A stretch of DNA of 6,524 nucleotides, from the NCBI GenBank assembly GCA_964556475.1, contig CAZKVU010000028.1, positions 1 through 6,524 of the forward strand. The letters run 5' to 3'. This DNA comes from CAZKVU01 sp964556475. GTDB taxonomy: Bacteria; Patescibacteriota; Microgenomatia; UBA1406; HO2-37-13b. Position numbers and translations under genes: made by a program. The notes below the pieces were generated by a model. It searched no databases and was not told the origin of the DNA. It was given only the letters and a program-made list of their open reading frames with translations. Positions 1 to 6,235 of this stretch are shown one piece after another. Numbering within the stretch: position 1 is the first letter of the stretch; each line of letters begins with the position of its first letter.

Positions 1-792
1 AATTCTGAAGAAGTTATTGAGCGTACATTGAAGTCGGTATATGGCTGGGTGGATGAAATAGTGATTGTTGATGGAACCTCAACCGATAACACCGTTCAGC
101 TTATTCGTGAACTTGATACTACTCATAAAATAACGATCCACACCGAAAAAAATCAGCCTAATTTTATCGCAAACAAACAAAAAGCTATTGAACGGTGCAC
201 ACATAAATGGATTCTGGAGCTTGATGATGATGAAGTAGTGACGCCTGAGCTCAGGGAAGAAATTCTCGGTATTCTCGAGGCTGACACAAATCCGAGTCAA
301 AAACCCGTTGCCTATTGGATCCCCCGTCTGAATCATTTTCTCGGACGACCGCTCCGCAAAGGCGGACAATATCCTGATTATACGATTCGCCTTTATCAAA
401 AATCCCACGCTCGATTTCCCGTAAAAAGCATCCATGATCAAGTTGAAATTGATGGAGAAAAGACGACGAAGGGGAACTTTCATACAAATGAGAAACTGGG
501 AAAACTTGAACATCATCTCCTCCACTATCCATACAAAAATATCGGTGTTTTTTTCCGCAAATGGTCACAATACGCAATGTATGAAGGAGATGAATTGTAC
601 GCGAAAGGTACCCGCCCATCCATCGGACTTTTCTGCAATCATATAATCTGGAAGCCATTACACTGGTTTGTCCTCACATATTTCAGACACAAAGGATTCC
701 AAGATGGCCTCGCAGGATTTTTCTTCTCTCTTCTATCAGGTCTCAGATTTTGGGTAGAATATTTGAGAATTGTGGAGCTGAATACAAAATAA
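1..792 (+). CDS. Family 2 glycosyltransferase (WaaE-like), 5'-truncated
   Basis: Probably transfers a sugar from an activated donor to a cell-surface glycan or lipid acceptor on the cytoplasmic side of the membrane. The reading frame is open from base 1, so the true start lies upstream; the TTG at 28 is an internal codon. In the 263 visible residues the GT-A fold hallmarks appear in order: NSEEVIERTLKSV at the edge, DEIVIVDGTSTDNT (18-31, nucleotide-binding), ANKQKAIE (57-64) and the LDDDE metal-binding motif (74-78). The C-terminal part, with IHDQV, a Tyr/His-rich segment and the ending KGFQDGLAGFFFSLLSGL, follows the pattern of WaaE/KdtX-type lipopolysaccharide-core glucosyltransferases. 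Its hydrophobic tail probably sits on the membrane. Only about ten N-terminal residues seem missing, judging from the family. Donor and acceptor cannot be read from sequence. A second glycosyltransferase follows at 2935, but an unrelated gene with its own promoter separates them. Confidence 0.88.
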   Translation, partial: NSEEVIERTLKSVYGWVDEIVIVDGTSTDNTVQLIRELDTTHKITIHTEKNQPNFIANKQKAIERCTHKWILELDDDEVVTPELREEILGILEADTNPSQKPVAYWIPRLNHFLGRPLRKGGQYPDYTIRLYQKSHARFPVKSIHDQVEIDGEKTTKGNFHTNEKLGKLEHHLLHYPYKNIGVFFRKWSQYAMYEGDELYAKGTRPSIGLFCNHIIWKPLHWFVLTYFRHKGFQDGLAGFFFSLLSGLRFWVEYLRIVELNTK

Positions 793-821
793 ATTATCAC
801 AGTAACTCCATCACGGCCTTC

Positions 822-850
822 TTGAACAAACTATATCAAAGGTATATAAT
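822..850 (+). promoter_or_regulatory. Sigma70-type promoter for the 656-aa orphan gene
   Basis: TTGAAC (822-827) and TATAAT (845-850) are separated by exactly 17 bases, a near-consensus housekeeping promoter. The expected transcription start is near 857, giving a leader of about 62 nt to the ATG at 919, or 38 nt to the GTG at 895. AAGCTTTT directly follows the -10 box and recurs in the leader of the gene at 6317. The rest of the spacer 793-918 shows no RNA gene, terminator or recognisable riboswitch. Confidence 0.7.
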
Positions 851-918
851 AAGCTTTTCTTAATCACGCTCTCGGTAATCAATTTATTTTAATCGTGTAT
901 ACGAAAAAGAAAAAAACA

Positions 919-2889
919 ATGATAGAAGATACTCTAACAACCAGAGGACGATATCCTATTCCGAGTAATGGTCATTCTGAACTATCAACCGTTATTGCCG
1001 GAACTATTGATAGAGAGCGCATAAGTGAAGCAGTCAGCGCATGGACTCATGGACTTCATGATTTTGTATTTCCAGATTATCTTGATGCCGATACAACTCT
1101 TGCTCCATTACGAGATATTGAAGAAGTTGTTCATGCCCGCTTCAGAAGAGTTGAAGACCGCGCCACATCAGTCATACATGAAATTAATGGCCTCATTGCG
1201 GTACGCTCTGAGTCAACCCGATTCAAAGACCTTGTTCTGCGTGATCGGGCACAATGGTCTACATCTTCAGCTGAAGCAGATGAACTTGAATATGGTGTTA
1301 GAGGCTGTATTGATCAAGGGATTCCATTTGAAGCAGTAGTCGGTCCTGATGGTAATTTTGGTCGTAGTCTTGCTGGTGATGATAATCTTGTATATGTTTC
1401 CGCATCACAACAATTCGCTCTTGCTCATTCCTTAATTGGTAAACGACTCATCCACACAGGACGCACGCTCCGTTCCAAAGGACTCGAACCTCTTGTTGAA
1501 CATACAGATTGCGGGCGTAGAGGACAAATTATTGCTAATCTTGATGCAAATAATAAAGCTGCCGGCGTCGTTGAAACTGTTTTTCATAATCTTGAGGGAT
1601 TAGATGGAGAGCTCGGTACTGAAGACGACTCTACACCTATCGAGACCATGAAAGATGCATGGACAAAATCACACGAGGCTAAAAGACATATGGCCCAGGA
1701 TGGCGGACGATGGATTGGCATAGTTTCGAAGATTGCGCAAAGGGCTGCGTATCGACGCCTTCCACATATTGACCTTGCCTTACCCATTGAACTCTATGAC
1801 AAAAGAGATTCCAATTTAATTGTTGGACTTGATAAGGCCGAATGTCTTGTTGCCCCAGAAGTGCTTGATCAAGGAGGCTATACCGATGAGGCAATTGAGA
1901 CTCTCAATACACAAGGTCGTATTTTTTCACTAAAACATGAATTCCAGCACATTGCAGCTGAACTTGATATGGGTGTCGAGCTTGGAGTTGAACAGGGAGC
2001 CCGATCAATTGAAGATCTTCAAACTTCTTATGTCGACTGCCTAGAAGAAAGATTGACCATCACAGAAAATTTATGGCGAATGTATAGAGATGAATCAACT
2101 ACATATGCTGCAGTTAGGGCCTTTGTTGATAAATATATTCAAAATGCCTTTGCAACAGCTCGGCCAGATCTCGACGCAATAGATGCAAATCAGCGTGGCG
2201 ATGTTAATACAGATACCATTCGTCGCAGAGCAATTCATCATGTTTTCCAAGTCCTTGCTTATGCATGGCAACAAGATACATTTAATCGAGGTCATGCATT
2301 GCAGGATCATCTCGAGGACCATCTTGCTATCGGTGAATCAGGTGATATTGGTATCAAACGTCATTTGCCACTTGGTCAAGGTGACTTAATGCCACCTGAC
2401 TCTGAGGAAATCTTTACAGAACGCGGCGTTCTTCTCCATTCAAAAAGAGTTGAAGCAGATGAACCGATCGCTATTCTTCTTAAAAGTGATACAGAAAGGG
2501 ATGATGCAAGTGCAATGACCTCTGAAGAAACTGATAAAGCAATGAGAAATTTTGAGGAACTTCTTAAGCTGTGGCCTTATATAGTTATTGGAGACACAGT
2601 TCCTCTTTTAGTGGTTCGGGGTAAAACACACAATCGAGCAGTATCGCGTATTGCTCTATCTGTCCTGGAGGCATTTGGAGATATTGTCACCCTTCATGCG
2701 CATGAAGGAACGCTTCCTGAATGGGTACCTGCAAACAATTCTACTGGTCAAATGGTATATGTTCCTGCAGAACATGTGCTTATGCTCGGCATTCAACACG
2801 GCGAAGATCTCGCCGGCTTCCGCTCAGCTACCGTAACTTTAGCAGATCAATTCTCGCTCAGCAGCATTCAAGACGCGGTTCCTAAATAA
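919..2889 (+). CDS. Orphan 656-aa protein with HExxH and carbonic-anhydrase-like metal motifs
   Basis: I do not recognise the family. The protein is soluble and acidic, with no signal peptide or membrane segment. Two possible metal sites are visible (numbered from the ATG). First, GCIDQGIPFEAVVG (129-142) resembles the Cys-x-Asp-x-Arg stretch of beta-carbonic anhydrases, and HTDCG (195-199) matches their His-x-x-Cys-Gly ligand pair; Cys130, His195 and Cys198 would bind zinc. However, Gly134 stands where the catalytic-dyad Arg is expected, and the 65-residue spacing is longer than usual. Second, HEFQH (340-344) is a zincin-type HExxH motif, with Glu376/Glu377 in CLEER as possible third ligands, as in gluzincins. 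The C-terminal 200 residues are uncharacterised. The start is uncertain: GTG at 895 would add eight residues, including four consecutive lysines; ATG at 919 is preferred as the stronger codon, and neither has a Shine-Dalgarno. The gene stands between two glycosyltransferases with its own promoter. The coding call is firm; the metal sites are inference. Confidence 0.85.
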   Translation: MIEDTLTTRGRYPIPSNGHSELSTVIAGTIDRERISEAVSAWTHGLHDFVFPDYLDADTTLAPLRDIEEVVHARFRRVEDRATSVIHEINGLIAVRSESTRFKDLVLRDRAQWSTSSAEADELEYGVRGCIDQGIPFEAVVGPDGNFGRSLAGDDNLVYVSASQQFALAHSLIGKRLIHTGRTLRSKGLEPLVEHTDCGRRGQIIANLDANNKAAGVVETVFHNLEGLDGELGTEDDSTPIETMKDAWTKSHEAKRHMAQDGGRWIGIVSKIAQRAAYRRLPHIDLALPIELYDKRDSNLIVGLDKAECLVAPEVLDQGGYTDEAIETLNTQGRIFSLKHEFQHIAAELDMGVELGVEQGARSIEDLQTSYVDCLEERLTITENLWRMYRDESTTYAAVRAFVDKYIQNAFATARPDLDAIDANQRGDVNTDTIRRRAIHHVFQVLAYAWQQDTFNRGHALQDHLEDHLAIGESGDIGIKRHLPLGQGDLMPPDSEEIFTERGVLLHSKRVEADEPIAILLKSDTERDDASAMTSEETDKAMRNFEELLKLWPYIVIGDTVPLLVVRGKTHNRAVSRIALSVLEAFGDIVTLHAHEGTLPEWVPANNSTGQMVYVPAEHVLMLGIQHGEDLAGFRSATVTLADQFSLSSIQDAVPK

Positions 2890-2897
2890 TATCCAAG

Positions 2898-2928
2898 ATA
2901 ATAGACTGCTGCGCTCATCTGCTATTAT
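2898..2928. repeat. Inverted repeat over the glycosyltransferase promoter
   Basis: ATAATAG (2898-2904) and CTATTAT (2922-2928) form a perfect 7-bp inverted repeat with a 17-base centre. The right arm contains the -10 box of the gene at 2935. It could be an operator half-site pair or a weak AT-rich hairpin after the upstream stop; its AT-rich arms mean chance is also possible. Confidence 0.35.
2920..2928 (+). promoter_or_regulatory. Extended -10 promoter, leaderless start for the GT4 gene
   Basis: TGCTATTAT (2920-2928) is an extended -10 element (TGn-TATTAT). There is no good -35 at the right distance; TAGACT at 2902-2907 is a poor match with a 15-base spacer. Six bases separate the box from ATG 2935, so the expected +1 is the A of the start codon. 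The stretch ATCTGCTAT is shared with the promoter of the gene at 4981. Confidence 0.55.
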
Positions 2929-2934
2929 TAGAGT

Positions 2935-3542
2935 ATGCTAACAGATAACCAACTTGTTATTTTTGATCCGTTTATTGATCGCTCTCATGAGAACCGTCCA
3001 AACGGAGGTATTTTCAGAGGTGGCGGGCGCATCATGCAAATTCTTCATGAAAATTTTGATGCTGAAACGAGTGTTCGTTTTGTGAATTCGCTCGAGCATG
3101 TTAAGCCTACCGACACACTACTCCTGCCTATCTGGGATCCTTTTCAGCCTCCGATTTTAAAAAAACGCATTGCTCAGCGACAAATTCTGATGATTTTCGA
3201 TGTAATTCCGCTGAAATACCCTCAACATTTCCCGGCAGGCATTAAGGGAAAAATCCATCTCTGGCAGAATAAACAAGCATTCAAATTTTTTGATCTCTTT
3301 CTCACGATCTCACAACACGCTCAAAAGGATATTTCTTCGTATCTGGATATTCCGGTTGAGAAAATCAAAGTCGTGTACCCAACGTACGCCCAAGCCTTTT
3401 CGCCTCAGAACGATTCATCAAACAATTACAATACAAATCAAAATGTGTCGAAAGATGTCGTACTTTATGTTGGTGATATTAACTGGAACAAAAATATTAC
3501 AACCCTTGCAAAAGCACTCAAAATAGCTCAAATGAGAGGTAT
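2935..3542 (+). CDS. GT-B glycosyltransferase (GT4-like), N-terminal part up to assembly gap
   Basis: Probably a retaining glycosyltransferase that uses a nucleotide sugar to build a cell-surface polysaccharide or glycolipid. The 202 visible residues cover the acceptor-binding domain and the start of the donor domain: IFDVIPLKYPQHFP (the D-x-IP-x-x-x-P element), the hinge-side LTISQHAQKDISSYLDIP, KIKVVYPTY, and then YVGDINWNKNITTLAKAL, the usual opening of the GT4 donor domain. The expected E-x7-E donor motif would fall in the gap. The ATG at 2935 is supported by the extended -10 box six bases upstream. The gene runs into the Ns at 3543; its C-terminus resumes at 3645 in another frame. From the family's usual size, roughly a hundred or more residues are missing, so the real gap is probably longer than the 100 Ns. 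The exact sugar is unknown. Confidence 0.85.
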
Positions 3543-3642
3543 NNNNNNNNNNNNNNNNNNNNNNNNNNNNNNNNNNNNNNNNNNNNNNNNNNNNNNNNNN
3601 NNNNNNNNNNNNNNNNNNNNNNNNNNNNNNNNNNNNNNNNNN
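3543..3642. other. Assembly gap of exactly 100 Ns
   Basis: All 100 bases are N, the conventional placeholder for a scaffold gap of unknown size. It lies inside a glycosyltransferase gene. Frames on the two sides differ, so the placeholder length does not equal the true length, and any translation read across it is artificial. Confidence 0.97.
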
Positions 3643-3644
3643 TA

Positions 3645-3755
3645 CAAAACAGCCCTGAAATCTGCAGGAAAATTGCTGATGAAGCACTTGTTCGGAGTCG
3701 TGCTTTCGCTCCGGAAGAATTTAAAAAACAACTGAAAAGCTGTGTTGAGTTTTAA
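3645..3755 (+). CDS. C-terminal fragment of the same GT4-like glycosyltransferase
   Basis: Read from 3645, the frame gives 36 residues, QNSPEICRKIADEALVRSRA then FAPEEFKKQLKSCVEF, ending at TAA 3753-3755. This is the typical end of GT4 enzymes: a run of residues with an invariant-like alternation, then R-A-x-x-F-x-x-x-x-F and a final helix. It therefore most likely completes the gene starting at 2935. The frame continuous with 2935 across the Ns gives a Lys/Leu-rich tail ending at 3735 that resembles nothing. The stop overlaps by four bases with the stop of the convergent gene on the other strand. Whether both pieces belong to one gene cannot be proven without the missing sequence. Confidence 0.75.
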   Translation, partial: QNSPEICRKIADEALVRSRAFAPEEFKKQLKSCVEF

Positions 3756-4918
3756 TGTGCCTCTCTTAATGTCTTTACTCTCGTATTCAAGTCAAGAATA
3801 TATCTATCCATGGATTTTTTTCGGGCAATTCTCATCATATTTTTTGTTTGAGAGGCATTTTGGACACTTGAAGTAGCATTAAGGATAACAACTTTTGCTT
3901 GAGTTCGAATTTCTGCTGCAAAATTACCACCATCTGAATTTGCATTCTGATAACGTTCATCAACTTGATCAATCCATTGTCTGAGTTGTCTTTCAAGAGT
4001 TAATTGAATAAAGCGAGGATCAGTTGACGACTGAGCCAATTCTCGAAGCGTGTCAAATGTAAAACCAAGTTTATCCATAATAGCTCGTGTTAATGCAGGA
4101 TTCGATTCAAAAGGCTTATGCGGATAAGGCCCATCATAAACAACATCGTCACCATCGTAAATAATAACCCGTTTACAAACTGCATTAACTACCGAGCGCA
4201 AATGTTCAAGTTGATCAGCAGTCCAATTTGTCTCAGGTAATAAAATTTCTTCAGCAGCGTCTATGCCACCTTCTTGAATATCAGTTTGATCACCTAAGCC
4301 AACGGTTTCAAGGCTCGAATCAGGTATTGGTGCTAATGCTGGGGTTGACCAGTAACGATCATCGCTCATATCTTCAGTTTCATCTGGTTGTAATATGTCA
4401 TTCACATTCTCAGATACGACAGCGATAAATCTATGTAACTCATAACTATCTTCTGTTAAACCGTAATCCATGATTGAATTCGAAATTTCAGCAATACGTC
4501 GAGACAATTGCATAGCAAGGACAATCGATTCCTCAGAATGAGCTTGAAGTTGAACACGCGTAACGCGTTCAACAGCAAGGCGTAGCGCTTCAGATAAAGA
4601 CGCCCTAAGTGCAGTAGAACTAACTTCAGGGTCTGAGTCGTGCCTAACGAAGGGTGGCTTATATTCAAGCGCCTGAATTAATTGAAAGACTCGCTCGTCG
4701 TATGAAGGTCTTGCTTCTGCGACCAAATCTGAATGCTGAATATGTAGAGAATCGAGTGTATGGGCAAATGCAGTATAATACAAAGCAGTCGCTTCAGCAT
4801 AGTTACCCAGAGGTTGACGGTCAGCCATAAGTATATCTCGTGATCCGTCATCAATAGCCTGACCTAATACAAATGTCTCACGAAATGCCTGTCCATACAT
4901 ATGATCCACTGTTCCCAT
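3752..4918 (-). CDS. Orphan 388-aa acidic protein, function unknown
   Basis: I do not recognise this protein. It has no signal peptide, no membrane segment and a single cysteine (Cys248), so it is probably cytoplasmic. The N-terminal half (residues 1-175) looks mostly helical, with Ala/Leu/Glu-rich stretches such as 100-150. An acidic Pro/Ser/Asp/Glu linker follows at about 175-230. The second half contains VIIYDGDDVVYDGPYPHKPF (251-270), possibly a beta hairpin, then helices, and ends in a basic segment (365-388). No catalytic motif is evident. The ATG at 4918 is supported by a promoter whose -10 box ends seven bases upstream of the A. The length, the open frame and the strong promoter make it a real gene. 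In size class, acidity and lack of known homology it resembles the orphan at 919-2889, but I see no clear sequence similarity between them. Confidence 0.85.
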   Translation of the reverse strand: MGTVDHMYGQAFRETFVLGQAIDDGSRDILMADRQPLGNYAEATALYYTAFAHTLDSLHIQHSDLVAEARPSYDERVFQLIQALEYKPPFVRHDSDPEVSSTALRASLSEALRLAVERVTRVQLQAHSEESIVLAMQLSRRIAEISNSIMDYGLTEDSYELHRFIAVVSENVNDILQPDETEDMSDDRYWSTPALAPIPDSSLETVGLGDQTDIQEGGIDAAEEILLPETNWTADQLEHLRSVVNAVCKRVIIYDGDDVVYDGPYPHKPFESNPALTRAIMDKLGFTFDTLRELAQSSTDPRFIQLTLERQLRQWIDQVDERYQNANSDGGNFAAEIRTQAKVVILNATSSVQNASQTKNMMRIARKKSMDRYILDLNTRVKTLREAH

Positions 4919-4924
4919 AGGCCA

Positions 4925-4952
4925 ATTATATACTATGAGTCATTTTTTTCAA
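4925..4952 (-). promoter_or_regulatory. Sigma70-type promoter, leaderless start for the 388-aa orphan
   Basis: On the minus strand TTGAAA (4952-4947) and TATAAT (4930-4925) are separated by 16 bases. Six bases (TGGCCT) separate the -10 box from ATG 4918, so the expected +1 is the start codon itself. It overlaps the divergent promoter of the gene at 4981; the shared intergenic region is only 62 bp. Confidence 0.65.
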
Positions 4953-4963
4953 CTATAATAATC

Positions 4964-4972
4964 TGCTATACT
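4964..4972 (+). promoter_or_regulatory. Extended -10 promoter for the small membrane protein
   Basis: TGCTATACT (4964-4972) is an extended -10 element. The -35 region is only a T-run (4943-4949). Eight bases separate the box from ATG 4981, implying a leader of zero to two bases. The 9-mer ATCTGCTAT (4961-4969) is identical to the one at the promoter of the gene at 2935. Confidence 0.5.
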
Positions 4973-4980
4973 CAATTATT

Positions 4981-5187
4981 ATGAACATCCTCCACTATGT
5001 CATCGTTTCTGCTGTCATTATTATGATCTGGCATATGGCTTTTAATACAGCTCCGAAAAATTTTGGTCTTTTTCAAATGATGGGAGTTTTTGTACTTGGA
5101 GGAATTGCCGGATATTATATGCAGTCTATCGAAACAGGTATCTTCCTATCGTTGGGGTTATCGCTCATTTTTGTGGGAAATGTGTGA
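4981..5187 (+). CDS. Small membrane protein (68 aa), three predicted helices
   Basis: The function is unknown. The 68-residue product is almost entirely hydrophobic and reads as three membrane helices: about residues 4-21 (after MNI), 29-47 (with a GG/AG packing stretch, LGGIAGYY) and 51-66. A short polar loop, NTAPKNFG (22-29), lies between the first two. There is no cleavable signal peptide or metal motif. The ATG start fits an extended -10 promoter eight bases upstream and there is no Shine-Dalgarno. It ends with TGA, which shows that TGA is a stop here. It converges with the dihydrouridine synthase gene, with 12 bases between the stops. Its divergent neighbour is the 388-aa orphan, which shares the promoter region. 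Reality of the gene rests on hydrophobic pattern and promoter, not on family recognition. Confidence 0.7.
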   Translation: MNILHYVIVSAVIIMIWHMAFNTAPKNFGLFQMMGVFVLGGIAGYYMQSIETGIFLSLGLSLIFVGNV

Positions 5188-5199
5188 TCAATGGAACCT

Positions 5200-6213
5200 C
5201 TACTGTGATTCGCTCATCATTTTCTCTACTAATAAAATGAGCTCCTCAAATGTTTTCGTTTCCATAAGCTGTGCACGCATGTCGCTTGCACCAGAAAAGC
5301 CTGTTATATAGATCTTTATGTACTTTTTCATAACGTTAAAATTTTTTGATCCATTCCAGGTTTGTTCCCATAACTGAAGGTGGCGCAGAAGTAATGAGAG
5401 CCGCTGCTTTATGCTCAGATCCGTATTTCCATCACTATTTCGAGCATTATCGTGAGCAAACGCTCCGATATCATTGAATAAACCCCGACCAATCATAACA
5501 CCATCTACACCGTATTTTTTTGCTTTTTCTAGGCCATCTCGACGATTTATAACATCGCCATTGCCAATAATGAGCGTATTCGGACTCAATGTGTTCCGCA
5601 TTTCCACCGCTCGGCCGATTTCGTCCCAATGTGTAGGTACTTTAGACATTTCCTTTACCGTTCGACCATGAACAATAAGTGCATCAAGATTAAAACTGAG
5701 GAGAAACGGGATCCATTCGTCGGTATTAATCGTTTTTATCCCGATTCGAGTTTTTACACTCACTGGTAAATCTCCAGCACCTTCCTGAGTTGCTTTGATA
5801 ATCTCACCAGCAAGAGTATGATTATCAATCAAGGCAGCACACAAACCTTTCTTAACAACATCCCGTTGAGGACACCCCATATTAATATCAATACCATCAA
5901 AACCAAGTTCATGAATGTAACGTGCCGCTTCAAAATAGTGCTCTGGCTTTTCTCCCCATATCTGAGCGATAATTGGCCGCTCAACCGTTTGATCAAATTG
6001 AAGTCTATGCTCAACATGTGCTCTACCACGCTCAGATGCAAGGCCATCAACATTCGTAAACTCAGTGAAAAAGAGGTCAGGTGCTGCAACTGAAGAAATC
6101 ATTTGCCGGAACACGGTATCAGTTGCATCTTCCATTGGTGCTTGTACAAAAATTGGAGCGTCTTTTAGTTCGGACTTCAGTCTTTGCCAGATCGAGGTTT
6201 TTGCCTTTTGCAT
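5200..6213 (-). CDS. dus: tRNA-dihydrouridine synthase (Dus family)
   Basis: FMN-dependent enzyme that reduces specific uridines in the D-loop of tRNA to 5,6-dihydrouridine using NADPH, in the cytoplasm. The 337-residue product has the family's features in order: the FMN-binding QAPMEDATD (24-32) at the start of the TIM barrel, FTEF (49-52), AQIWGEKP (83-90), DINMGCPQRDVVKKG (109-123) with the catalytic Cys114, VKTRIG (153-158), VHGRT (181-185), the phosphate-binding IGNGDV (216-221) and GVMIGRG (238-244), then the C-terminal helical domain with ITGFSGA. Length is normal. The start is taken as ATG 6213 because a TATAAT lies exactly six bases upstream; the frame could extend to a TTG at 6258, but that would place the promoter inside the gene. 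It stops with TAG. The subfamily and the uridine position modified cannot be fixed from motifs alone. It diverges from the lipoprotein gene at 6317. Confidence 0.95.
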   Translation of the reverse strand: MQKAKTSIWQRLKSELKDAPIFVQAPMEDATDTVFRQMISSVAAPDLFFTEFTNVDGLASERGRAHVEHRLQFDQTVERPIIAQIWGEKPEHYFEAARYIHELGFDGIDINMGCPQRDVVKKGLCAALIDNHTLAGEIIKATQEGAGDLPVSVKTRIGIKTINTDEWIPFLLSFNLDALIVHGRTVKEMSKVPTHWDEIGRAVEMRNTLSPNTLIIGNGDVINRRDGLEKAKKYGVDGVMIGRGLFNDIGAFAHDNARNSDGNTDLSIKQRLSLLLRHLQLWEQTWNGSKNFNVMKKYIKIYITGFSGASDMRAQLMETKTFEELILLVEKMMSESQ

Positions 6214-6219
6214 AGGGAT

Positions 6220-6225
6220 ATTATA
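6220..6225 (-). promoter_or_regulatory. -10 box of dus promoter, leaderless start
   Basis: TATAAT on the minus strand (6225-6220), six bases (ATCCCT) before ATG 6213, so the expected +1 is the start codon. A weak -35 candidate, CTGACG (6246-6241), lies 15 bases upstream and overlaps a palindromic 10-mer repeated at 6370-6379. Confidence 0.55.
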
Positions 6226-6235
6226 CAGGGTAATG

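Noticed and set aside
79..658. Minus-strand open frames within the first glycosyltransferase
   Set aside because: They are shadows of the plus-strand gene: no family features and no promoter, while the plus strand has full GT2 motifs.
895..918. GTG start for the 656-aa orphan
   Set aside because: Weaker start codon, no ribosome binding site, and it adds only a lysine-rich octapeptide. Not excluded, since an AT-rich stretch precedes it much as one precedes the start at 6317.
3643..3735. C-terminal tail read in frame with 2935 across the Ns
   Set aside because: The gap length is a placeholder, the tail resembles no glycosyltransferase end, and the alternative frame gives a typical GT4 C-terminus.
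3725..3753. Possible hairpin (AAAACAAC with GTTGAGTTTT) as terminator for the glycosyltransferase
   Set aside because: The stem is AT-rich with a bulge and an 11-base loop and lies within coding sequence; too weak to call.
5185..5187. Possible recoded TGA (Gracilibacteria or Absconditabacteria code)
   Set aside because: TGA ends the small membrane protein just before a convergent gene, and no in-frame TGA interrupts the other genes, so the standard bacterial code fits.
5818..6093. Plus-strand open frame within dus
   Set aside because: A shadow of the clear Dus coding sequence, without recognisable features.
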